Assembly (NCBI RefSeq): GCF_000016425.1
Contig: NC_009380.1
Location: 1,086,144 to 1,150,143 of the forward strand
Reading direction: 5' to 3'
Source: Salinispora tropica CNB-440
GTDB taxonomy: Bacteria > Actinomycetota > Actinomycetes > Mycobacteriales > Micromonosporaceae
DNA length: 64,000 nucleotides
Below are positions 20,769-27,517 of the stretch, piece by piece; positions within the stretch are counted from its first letter, which is position 1; each line of letters opens with the position of its first letter. The notes beneath the pieces were generated by a model. The model searched no databases. It was given only the letters and a program-made list of their open reading frames with translations, and was not told the DNA's origin. The position numbers were made by a program, and so were the translations under genes.

Positions 20769-20805
20769 AAGCCCTGGTGAGAGAGATAATCTCCCACCAG
20801 GGCTT
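20769..20805 (+). terminator. tRNA-Ala terminator
   Basis: An 11-bp outer stem (AAGCCCTGGTG with CACCAGGGCTT) and a 4-bp inner stem GAGA/TCTC, 11 nt after the tRNA. A related sequence, including the CCACCCAAG before it, reappears at 21887-21934. Confidence 0.85.
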
Positions 20806-21174
20806 CTGTCGTTCGTCACTCTCTCGGGCCACCATGTGTCAAATCGCGCGTTGAGGCGGTAGCGCGGCTGGAACACGTCAGCGATCGCCAACACCTGTTG
20901 CAGGGTGGCCGTGGGCCGTTCCTCGGCCTCGTCCTGGCCCGTTCCCTTGATGCGGCAGGGGTTTCGGCGACCACGTTGTCGTCAACGGCGGTGGCGAACC
21001 GTAACCAGGATGGCCCTACCCCGGCTCCAGCAGGTCCGTACACTCCGCCGTGGGAAGCGAAACCAGAACGCCGCCGACCTGCTTCCCGAGCTTGAGAACG
21101 CGCTTACGCGTCAACCGGCCTGACACTACGGTCAAAACGATGACGCGCATCGGCGGAGGGCTCGGTCCTCTACC
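20806..21174. other. Noncoding or decayed stretch after tRNA-Ala
   Basis: About 370 bp between the tRNA terminator and the toxin gene. Short open frames exist on both strands, but none has a recognisable protein, ribosome binding site or codon bias. I see no repeat, tRNA or hairpin of note. It may be the eroded end of an inserted element. Confidence 0.5.
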
Positions 21175-21429
21175 TCATTCGTAGTGATAGCGGCACTGCG
21201 CGATCTGCACCGTGTCGTCCATGATCCGGTATACGAGGCGGTGTTCCTGGTCGATGCGTCTCGACCAGAATCCCGCCCAGTTTCCACGGAGCTGCTCCGG
21301 TTTGCCGATGCCTTGGTGGCCGTTGCGGCGGATGTCCTCGATCAAGGCGTTCACTCGTCTGAGCATCTGGCGATCTCGTTGCCAGGTCAGATAGTCCTCC
21401 CAGCCTCGGCCGGCGAACTGGACCTTCAC
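21175..21429 (-). CDS. yoeB: YoeB-family mRNA interferase toxin
   Basis: An 84-residue RelE-superfamily toxin of the YoeB branch. It has the N-terminal WEDYLTWQ, then KPEQLRGNWAGFWSRRIDQEHRLVYRI (about 43-69) and the C-terminal CRYHYE, which includes the catalytic histidine and tyrosine region. Family members cut mRNA on the ribosome and are held inactive by YefM. The start overlaps the yefM stop by 4 nt, so the pair is translationally coupled. Length and catalytic residues are intact, so it is probably functional. Confidence 0.95.
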   Translation of the reverse strand: MKVQFAGRGWEDYLTWQRDRQMLRRVNALIEDIRRNGHQGIGKPEQLRGNWAGFWSRRIDQEHRLVYRIMDDTVQIAQCRYHYE

Positions 21430-21710
21430 GCCGCCGACGCCGCGCCTGAACTGGCGTCGGGGTCGATCAGGTCGTGCGTCTCCCCACCCCCGTTACGCAG
21501 CTCTTCGACGGCCTCATTCAGACGGCGCGCGTTGGCGGGGCTGGCCATCAGGTAGGCCGTCTCCTTCAACGACTCGTACTCGCGCAGCGAGATGATGACC
21601 GCGGCCTCCCGGCCGGAGCGGGTGACCACCACCTCCTCGGCGTCGTCCACGACATGGTCGAGCATCTTGGCCAGGTTCTGCCGGACTTCTGAGTAGGGAA
21701 CGGTGCGCAT
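21426..21710 (-). CDS. yefM: YefM/Phd-family antitoxin
   Basis: A 94-residue antitoxin. The N-terminal DNA-binding fold reads MRTVPYSEVRQNLAKMLDHV and VVVTRSGREAAVIISLREYESLKETAYLMASPANA. The disordered C-terminal tail that would wrap the toxin follows. It neutralises YoeB and represses the operon. The palindrome upstream (21732-21747) is its expected operator. ATG 21710 gives the usual family N-terminus; an upstream start at 21749 lies inside the operator. Confidence 0.94.
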   Translation of the reverse strand: MRTVPYSEVRQNLAKMLDHVVDDAEEVVVTRSGREAAVIISLREYESLKETAYLMASPANARRLNEAVEELRNGGGETHDLIDPDASSGAASAA

Positions 21711-21731
21711 GCTGCTGCCTCCCAACGCTAC

Positions 21732-21747
21732 GTACAATAAATTGTAC
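21732..21747. promoter_or_regulatory. Palindromic YefM operator
   Basis: GTACAAT-AA-ATTGTAC is a perfect 7+2+7 inverted repeat, 22 bp before the yefM start. It overlaps a second short palindrome TTGTACAA (21742-21749). YefM operators in other bacteria are built on TGTACA cores, which this matches. AT-rich in a GC-rich genome, it probably overlaps the promoter. Confidence 0.8.
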
Positions 21748-21897
21748 AAGCTTGCCGGGGTTGCTCGTCAGATGCTCCGACGTCTGGCCTTGAACTGTCG
21801 ATCAGGCTTAGGGGCGGGGCGGGGCGTAGCGGGAGCGGATCACCGGTGATCGTGGCGAAGTGGTTCGTATGGTGGCACCTCCGGCCCACCCAAGAGA

Positions 21898-21934
21898 AAC
21901 GCCCTGGTGCGGGAGGAATCCCCGCCAGGGCGTT
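21898..21934 (-). terminator. Hairpin terminator of the hydrolase gene, resembling the tRNA-Ala terminator
   Basis: The stem AACGCCCTGG/CCAGGGCGTT (10 bp) has an inner CGGG/CCCG helix. It lies 36 bp after the stop of the minus-strand hydrolase gene. Bases 21887-21909 match the tRNA-Ala 3' flank (20757-20779) over CCACCCAAG and GCCCTGGTG, so it may derive from a copy of that flank. Confidence 0.75.
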
Positions 21935-21970
21935 CGTCAGTCCTGGTCTTCTCCGTTGCGCTGCTGCCGG

Positions 21971-22807
21971 CTACGCGGTCAACTGCTTGCGGAAGAAGGT
22001 GACGGCCGCGGCGGCGAGGCGGGTGCGGATCCGATCTGCATCGGGCATGTCCCGCACGAACACGTAGTGGCCGGCCGAGAGGTCGGCGCAGTGCGCCGTC
22101 GCGCCAGGAATCAAGGAAGCGTAGTGCAGCGCGTTGGTCTCGGCCGGGGTCTGGTCGTCCTCGCCGGTCCACCAGATCGACACGGGCGTCGTGATGCCTC
22201 GCAGGCTGGCGGAGGTAAGTAGTTGGCCCTGCGCAGGGCAGATGAGAAGACCAGCGGTCACACGCCGATCGGCGTAGTCGCCGCCGGATTCGGTGATCCA
22301 CGCGGCGATGTCATCGATGCCGATCCGGTCGGTCAGTTCGTCGATCAGCGTCGGGTATTCCGGCGGTAGTGGCACCGTCGCCCGTCCGGTGGCGATAGCG
22401 CCGAACAGGTCGGCGTTGATGCGTGCGCCAAGCACTGCGGCGGCGGTGTAGCCGCCGAGCGAGAAGCCGGCGACTCCAATGGGACCGCCGTCGGCAAGAT
22501 GGTCCAGCACCACCGAAAGGTCCTGGGGGCGGTCCCACCAACGCGCGAAACCCTCGGCGTGGTAGCCACTACGGTAGTTGTTGCCGTGATGGTCGACGCC
22601 GATCACCCGCAGGCCAGCCGTGGCCAGCGGCTCAGCCAGCCAGGACAGATCGAGTGCGCAACCGCCGGTTCCATGCGAGAGCAGCACGGTGCCACTGGTC
22701 GTCGCGGTGTCTGGCGGCCACACGTAGGTCACGATCGGCCGTGGACCGTCCGTACCCCATGCCTCTCGTCGGGGGTCTGTCAGCACGCGGATGTCCGGCG
22801 AAGTCAT
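21971..22807 (-). CDS. Alpha/beta hydrolase (dienelactone hydrolase-like)
   Basis: A 278-residue alpha/beta hydrolase. The oxyanion region reads VLLSHGTGGCALDLSWLAEPLA, the nucleophile elbow is GFSLGG (Ser about 118) and the catalytic His is in SAGHYVF near the end. It may hydrolyse esters or act on a dipeptide-like substrate; the specificity is unknown. The annotated start is ATG 22807; a start at 22834 would add nine residues. No signal peptide is seen. It follows a methyltransferase gene in the same direction. Confidence 0.85.
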   Translation of the reverse strand: MTSPDIRVLTDPRREAWGTDGPRPIVTYVWPPDTATTSGTVLLSHGTGGCALDLSWLAEPLATAGLRVIGVDHHGNNYRSGYHAEGFARWWDRPQDLSVVLDHLADGGPIGVAGFSLGGYTAAAVLGARINADLFGAIATGRATVPLPPEYPTLIDELTDRIGIDDIAAWITESGGDYADRRVTAGLLICPAQGQLLTSASLRGITTPVSIWWTGEDDQTPAETNALHYASLIPGATAHCADLSAGHYVFVRDMPDADRIRTRLAAAAVTFFRKQLTA

Positions 22808-22860
22808 GCCGCAACCATGACAGGAGCCCGCCAACGTCTGGGGCCGCCGTTCAGGACGAA

Positions 22861-23526
22861 CTATCGGTGGGCAACGTCGGACGGCCCCGCGGACAGCAGG
22901 AGCTGGGTAGCCCGAGCCGGGTGACCGTTCATGGTGTCCACGGAGACCTCGCGGGTGCCAACCTGGTCGAAGCCGATGAACAGGTCATCCAGCCAGTCCA
23001 CCGTGTGGTGCCGGCACACCGCCCCGTCGGCGGTTTCGAACACACCGTAGGTGCCGTACCTCGCGGCGAACTGCTGATACCGCGAGCGGTTGCGCTGATC
23101 GGCTTGCAGGCACAGGTCACTGAGGTAGAGAAGTCCGCCGGGCCGGAGAACCCGGCGCAGCTCTGTCACCAGTGTCCGCTGCCCGTCGTCGCCCGGTATA
23201 CACGTCAACACCGCGATCAGCAGCACCATGTCAACACTGCCGTCGGGACGGTCCAGCCGGGGAGGAGCGTCAAGAACCGTGAACCGCGCCCCCGGCTGCT
23301 GCGCACGTGCGCGGGCGACGAGATTGGGAGCGACATCCACCCCCTCCACGTTGTCGAAGCCCCACTCGGCGAGCAGCCCCGCCAGCCGTCCGTAACCGCA
23401 CCCGTAGTCCAGGACCGATGCCTGAGGATCGATGCCCTCGAGCCACGAAGGCTCGACCGGATGCCCGAAGGTCTTTGACGTCCCTGCGGAGTTCCAGTAC
23501 CCGAACTGGTTGTCAAGATCCATCAT
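22861..23526 (-). CDS. Class I SAM-dependent methyltransferase
   Basis: A protein of about 221 residues. Motif I is VLDYGCGYGRLAGLLA (about 38-53), followed by GVDVAPNLVARARAQ, DMVLLIAVLTCIPGDDGQ and ELRRVLRPGGLLYLSDL, the standard methyltransferase fold. The substrate is unknown. Two adjacent ATG codons (23526, 23523) make the start uncertain by one residue. The neighbouring hydrolase may act in the same pathway, but nothing proves it. Confidence 0.87.
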   Translation of the reverse strand: MMDLDNQFGYWNSAGTSKTFGHPVEPSWLEGIDPQASVLDYGCGYGRLAGLLAEWGFDNVEGVDVAPNLVARARAQQPGARFTVLDAPPRLDRPDGSVDMVLLIAVLTCIPGDDGQRTLVTELRRVLRPGGLLYLSDLCLQADQRNRSRYQQFAARYGTYGVFETADGAVCRHHTVDWLDDLFIGFDQVGTREVSVDTMNGHPARATQLLLSAGPSDVAHR

Positions 23527-23630
23527 GGCGATGAGCATTATCCCCAGCGCGATGGACGGTCAAGCGCTGCACAACCTCAGTTGGCGCCAGGACATCGTTC
23601 ACTCACGCGCGCCGCAGCGACTCATCAGGT

Positions 23631-24413
23631 TTAGTCAAAGGCCTTCCCTACCGTTTCGTAGGGACCGGCGGATATATTCATCGACCCTCGGAAGGGGTCA
23701 TCCACCCGTTCGACGACGAACAACAGCAGAGAGATCATGCCCGCGATCGCGGAGACCAAGACCAGGGAGGCTGGACGCGTCCGGGTGGGGATGAGACACG
23801 ACAGAAGGACGATGGCCACAGCGCCGATCAAGAGCGTGAACCACAGGGTCGTGGGGAGCGCGGCAGTGCTGAAGGTGCTTCGGATCTGGCGGGACTTGCT
23901 CCAGTCCTCGAATTCCGACACGGCGAGGCTGCTCAACTGCTGATCTTTGTCCGAACTCGGTGTGAAGCCGAGAAGGGTACGCGATAGTTGTTCCTCCAGT
24001 ACGCGGTCGCCTTCCACGTCATCCCCGCGCTGGTATGCCGGCCACGCCTCGTCAACCATGTAGTCGACATACTCGTTCAACAGGTCCTGAAGCTCGCTTC
24101 GGGTGGGCTCCGGGTACTCGGACACCACGTTGTGCAGCGCCTTCAGATCTGCCGCCTCGGTCGCGACTGCCAGGCCCGCCTGGGAGTACGTCCCATACAC
24201 CGCCAGGGCGGTCAGGACGAGCAGGAGCGCGTAGAGGGTGCCGGTGACCGAGACGGTGTGGGTGATGAGGTCCAACCACTTGGGTTCGGCATCGGACAAT
24301 CGTTTGCCTCGCCCCCGCAGCAACCACGTACCCAAGGCGCCGACTATGAGAAATACTGTTAAGAATATGAGGAAGATGAGCCAGCCCGGCGCGAGGTGAT
24401 TCCAGTTCCACAT
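23631..24413 (-). CDS. DUF4239 membrane protein (bestrophin-like domain)
   Basis: A 260-residue membrane protein: two helices at the N-terminus (WLIFLIFLTVFLIVGALGTWLL and GTLYALLLVLTALAVYGTY), a soluble stretch (about 80-185) with paired charged helices, and two helices at the C-terminus (LWFTLLIGAVAIVLLSCL and LVLVSAIAGMISLLLFVV). This 2+2 layout is that of the DUF4239 family, sometimes called bestrophin-like. Function is unknown, possibly an ion channel. Confidence 0.8.
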   Translation of the reverse strand: MWNWNHLAPGWLIFLIFLTVFLIVGALGTWLLRGRGKRLSDAEPKWLDLITHTVSVTGTLYALLLVLTALAVYGTYSQAGLAVATEAADLKALHNVVSEYPEPTRSELQDLLNEYVDYMVDEAWPAYQRGDDVEGDRVLEEQLSRTLLGFTPSSDKDQQLSSLAVSEFEDWSKSRQIRSTFSTAALPTTLWFTLLIGAVAIVLLSCLIPTRTRPASLVLVSAIAGMISLLLFVVERVDDPFRGSMNISAGPYETVGKAFD

Positions 24414-24663
24414 GCGGCCACTCCTGTTGCGGAATATGAATCCTTGGAAGGCCGCTCAGGCCCTTCGACTACTGCGTGCCACAGCGGCCGGCTTCCGGTG
24501 CCACCTCAACTGGTGGACGGAGAAGAACATCGACGGCCGACCGCCGTGTGGCGAGCGTAGGACTGGCCTATGCCAAGAGCAAGGAACTGACCCTGTTTAC
24601 CGCCGGGTCGCGCGAGTCGGATGGGTGGCGAGGCGCGCCAAGGCAGGGCCGGTGCGTAGCCCC

Positions 24664-24867
24664 TTAGCGCTGCGGGAACCCATCTTTCGTCTCCGCCAGG
24701 AAGTTCGTCCAGGCGTCGTGGCCGAAGATAAGGATCGGACCCTTCGGGTCCTTGCTGTCCCGGCACGCCACCGCTCCGTCGAACGCAGCAACTTCGACAC
24801 ACTGGCCATTCCCACTCGATCGACTGCTCTTAACCCAGTGGACGTGCGTCAGGTTGGCGGGAGTCAT
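24664..24867 (-). CDS. DUF397 domain protein
   Basis: A 67-residue protein with the DUF397 signature: WVKSSRSSGNGQCVEVAAF, then VACRDSKDPKGPILIF and WTNFLAE. Such proteins are small partners of XRE/DUF5753 regulators in actinomycetes (as in the BldB/AbaA-like families) and are thought to modulate development or antibiotic production. Here ATG 24867 overlaps the stop of exactly such a regulator, but that gene is cut by an insertion sequence, so this DUF397 protein is an orphan. Confidence 0.92.
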   Translation of the reverse strand: MTPANLTHVHWVKSSRSSGNGQCVEVAAFDGAVACRDSKDPKGPILIFGHDAWTNFLAETKDGFPQR

Positions 24868-25058
24868 ACCGTACCTCCTTGAAGGCTGAACGCAGAGGCC
24901 TGTCGGCTGATCAGCTTGATCGAGCTGGTGGGATCCAGCGCGGTGGCACGGAGATGCTCGAACGTGGTGGCGTAGCGTCGTACATCGGCTTCGCGTTCGA
25001 GGAACAGGTCGCCGGCCATGCTGTCGACATACACCAGAGCGGGGTCGGCTGGATCAGG
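24864..25058 (-). pseudogene. C-terminal remnant of an XRE/DUF5753 regulator, cut by the IS
   Basis: Translating the minus strand gives PDPADPALVYVDSMAGDLFL, then EREADVRRYATTFEHLRATA and a short tail ending SLQGGTV. This is the end of the DUF5753 domain that follows the XRE helix-turn-helix in this regulator family. The stop overlaps the DUF397 start (ATGA). Homology stops exactly at the terminal inverted repeat of the ISAs1 element (25059). The N-terminal 200 or more residues are not found on the other side of the IS. Confidence 0.85.
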
Positions 25059-26420
25059 CAGGGTTCCGGCAAGGTGACGATATGGCCGTTTCAGTCGAGT
25101 CCGAGTAGTTGGAGTGGCCGGTATGGGTTTCGGCTGTTGTGGCGTAGGGCTGCAGCGATGGTGGTGATGCCGGTTAGCCGGAGCAGGTTGATCGCCGTGT
25201 TGCGCAGAGTGGCCATGGCGCGGGGTGCGTTGCCGGTGCGTAGGCGGCTGGCGTCCTCGGCGTAGGTGGTGTCGCGGATGTGGTGCAGAGTTTCGATGGC
25301 CCAGTGCCCGCGCAGCCAGTCGGCCAGTTCGGCAGGGCCGGCCTGGGCTGCGCTCAGGTTGGTGATCGCGTAGACGGTGACGGTGGACCAGCGGCCAGTG
25401 GCCAGGTTCAGCCGTCGGCGGCGGATCCGTAGTGCTTGTACGGCGTGGGGAAAGTCCAGGGCGAGTGGCCCGGTGCAGGTGACTGCTTGCAGGCGGCGGA
25501 TGTCGTAGCGGCCGTGCCCGCGGGTGCTGGTCTCGTCCTGGATCGGGATCTTCGTCCAGGGCAGGGTCTTGAGCTGCCGATACAGACGCGGCTGGTTCTT
25601 CTTCACGGTGAAGACGTAGGCGGCCTTCTTGGTGTCGACCAGCCAGCGGGCATGCTCGCGCTGGGTGTGTAACGCGTCGGCGGTGACGACCACCGCGGTC
25701 AGGTCGAGAGGGCCCAGCAGCGGCTGGAAGCGGGTCAGCTCGTTGGTCTTGCCGTCGACGTCGACCTGGCCCAGGACCGTCCCGGTGTGCTGGTCGAGCA
25801 CTGCGAGGAGATGCACCTGTTCACCGGCCGGGCCGCTGCCCCGCAAGGTTTTGCCGTCCACGCTGTACACCCGTCGCCCGGTGGTCGCCGCCGGCTGGCA
25901 CGCGAGGACCCACCGACCGACCGTGTCGTCCAGGGCGTCGGCGTCGACACCGGCCAGGATTCGCCGGAACGTGGACTCGTCCGGAGCTCGATGCACCCCG
26001 GTGAACGGATCCCGGAACACGCCCAGTTCAGTGAGGACCTGCTGCGGCGCATCAGCGGCCCATTCCGCGACCGCCGCCGCGGAGCGGGCACCGGTCAGCA
26101 CCGCCGCGACGGCAGTGGCCAGGACCGCGGGCAACGCATGGACGACACCGCGGGGGTCTCGCCGGTCCGGCACTGCCGCCAACGCCGTGACCAGGCTCGA
26201 CCGGCGTTGGACCGGCAACGACTCATCCAGGTGGTCCGCGTGCACGGCCAACACATCAATCAGCGATGATGATCCCAACGGGCGTGGTCCTCTTTGATCT
26301 TCCCAGACTCGACACCTGGATGATCATCGAAAGGCCGCGCCCGTCTCTATACCACCATGATCCGGAGCGTCCCCACCCAACCGGCCACAACGGTCATATC
26401 GCTACCTTGCCGGAGCCCTG
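25059..26420. mobile_element. Complete ISAs1-family insertion sequence
   Basis: A 1362-bp element bounded by 32-bp terminal inverted repeats starting CAGGG: 25059-25090 and the complement of 26389-26420, with 28 of 32 matching. It contains one intact transposase gene on the minus strand. Flanking 8-mers (GGATCAGG on the left, GGGTTGGG on the right) do not match, so no target-site duplication is seen. Both sides abut truncated genes, which suggests a deletion after insertion. Confidence 0.88.
25091..26278 (-). CDS. ISAs1-family transposase
   Basis: A 395-residue DDE transposase. The N-terminal domain has the family motif [20 protein letters not shown]. Catalytic residues lie in [11 protein letters not shown] (first Asp), [19 protein letters not shown] (second Asp) and [18 protein letters not shown] (Glu). 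The C-terminal [19 protein letters not shown] is typical. The gene is intact and fills the element; its stop codon directly follows the left inverted repeat, so the element may still be active. Confidence 0.93.
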   Translation of the reverse strand: MGSSSLIDVLAVHADHLDESLPVQRRSSLVTALAAVPDRRDPRGVVHALPAVLATAVAAVLTGARSAAAVAEWAADAPQQVLTELGVFRDPFTGVHRAPDESTFRRILAGVDADALDDTVGRWVLACQPAATTGRRVYSVDGKTLRGSGPAGEQVHLLAVLDQHTGTVLGQVDVDGKTNELTRFQPLLGPLDLTAVVVTADALHTQREHARWLVDTKKAAYVFTVKKNQPRLYRQLKTLPWTKIPIQDETSTRGHGRYDIRRLQAVTCTGPLALDFPHAVQALRIRRRRLNLATGRWSTVTVYAITNLSAAQAGPAELADWLRGHWAIETLHHIRDTTYAEDASRLRTGNAPRAMATLRNTAINLLRLTGITTIAAALRHNSRNPYRPLQLLGLD

Positions 26421-26497
26421 GGGTTGGGGTCGGGTGGGGTGACGTACCGGTAGGAGGGGCCGAGGTTGAGGCCGACGGGGACGATGACGGTGGGCAT
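26402..26497 (-). pseudogene. Small gene truncated by the IS right end
   Basis: From ATG 26497 the minus strand reads MPTVIVPVGLNLGPSYRYVT and then PPDPNP before running into the IS inverted repeat, where it meets a TAG. The start lies 24 bp after the stop of the DUF6244-like gene in the same direction. It was probably part of that operon. What remains is too short to identify. Confidence 0.6.
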
Positions 26498-26521
26498 CGG
26501 GGACCTTCCGGGTTTTCGGTG

Positions 26522-26782
26522 TCAGAGGACGGCGTTGTACTTTTCGGTCTGTGCGACGGCGGCCTGGATCAGGCCGGCGCCCTCGCCGAACTTCTGCTTG
26601 GCGGCGGTGAGCTTGCCGATGGCGCCCATGACGGCGGGCTGCTGGGTGCCGGCCGCGAGGGCTTGGAGTACGGCGATGGCCTTGTCGACCTGGGCGTTGA
26701 CGCCAGCGAGCTGGGCGAGGGCCTTGTCCGCCTCAGTCTTGCCGTGGGTCAGTCCTGCCTTGATGTCTCCGATGGTGGCCAT
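26522..26782 (-). CDS. Small helical protein, DUF6244-like
   Basis: An 86-residue protein made of two predicted amphipathic helices around a short turn (MATIGDIKAGLTHGKTEADK, then residues to about 45, and AVMGAIGKLTAAKQKFGEG to the end). It has no signal peptide. It resembles the DUF6244 family and, in size and helical-hairpin form, the WXG100 proteins exported by type VII systems, though no clear WXG motif is present. It sits in one direction with a coiled-coil membrane protein and an FtsK/EccC-like ATPase. Confidence 0.7.
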   Translation of the reverse strand: MATIGDIKAGLTHGKTEADKALAQLAGVNAQVDKAIAVLQALAAGTQQPAVMGAIGKLTAAKQKFGEGAGLIQAAVAQTEKYNAVL

Positions 26783-26845
26783 TGACTTTTCCTCCCTGGA
26801 TTGTGGGGTCTGACGCCCTGCCGTCGGTCGCAGGTGCGCCTGGTG

Positions 26846-27517
26846 TCAGCCGCGGGTCGCGGCGATGAAGATGAACCACAAGATCGGCATACCGACGAAA
26901 CAGATCACGCCGCCGACCTTCCTGGACCGGGTGCCACCACCGCCGATGCGGGGCTGCCCGACGAGGCTGATCGTGAGATAGCCGGCGAAGAAGGCGAGCG
27001 CGGGCAGCCCACACAGGGACCAGGGCACCAGGTGTAAGGGGATGCGACCGAGGTCTTTGTCGGGGCTGAGCGCAAACATCAGCAGCGATGCGAAGGTGCC
27101 GACTGTCGCTGCGACGGAGTAGACGAGGGCATTGCGGGCCAGCGGGGTGAACCCCGGCAACAACGGCGGCTGGGCTGCTCGCCGGTGGGCGTTCTCCGCG
27201 GCGGCGTCGGCGGCGTTGGCGGCGGTTGTCGCCCGTCGCAGTGCCTCGGCCGGATCCGGTATGGGGCCGGGCGCGACACGGCCAAATTGCGGGGCGGGCA
27301 GGCGCAGGGTGGCGGCGAGGTGGTGCAGGTGTTGCCGTTGCGCCGCCACTCGATGGGTGAGCTGATCCACCGCGGCCTGCCCGTCACGGCCGGCAGCGGC
27401 CTGCCGCTCTGCGCTGGCGCGTTCCTCCTTCAGCAGGGCGGACAGGCGGCGGGCGTGATCCGTGTAGGCGGCCCAGCCACCGTCGCGGGGCAGTGGCGTG
27501 TCAGGTTGTCCAGTCAT
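26846..27517 (-). CDS. Coiled-coil membrane protein
   Basis: A 223-residue protein. Residues about 15-115 are charged and Ala-rich, with strong coiled-coil character (ALLKEERASAERQAAAGRDG and AATTAANAADAAAENAHRRA). Four hydrophobic segments follow (about 125-148, 157-180 and 200-220, the second possibly double). The start overlaps the FtsK-like gene stop by 4 nt (ATGA), so the two are translated together. I do not recognise a family; it could be the membrane platform of a secretion or DNA-handling machine. Confidence 0.75.
   Translation of the reverse strand: MTGQPDTPLPRDGGWAAYTDHARRLSALLKEERASAERQAAAGRDGQAAVDQLTHRVAAQRQHLHHLAATLRLPAPQFGRVAPGPIPDPAEALRRATTAANAADAAAENAHRRAAQPPLLPGFTPLARNALVYSVAATVGTFASLLMFALSPDKDLGRIPLHLVPWSLCGLPALAFFAGYLTISLVGQPRIGGGGTRSRKVGGVICFVGMPILWFIFIAATRG

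Noticed and set aside
20409..21043. A protein gene spanning tRNA-Ala or the stretch after it on the minus strand
   Set aside because: The frames cross the tRNA and yqgE, lack a ribosome binding site and show no family resemblance.
25051..26428. Target-site duplication around the ISAs1 element
   Set aside because: The flanking 8-mers (GGATCAGG and GGGTTGGG) are not equal.
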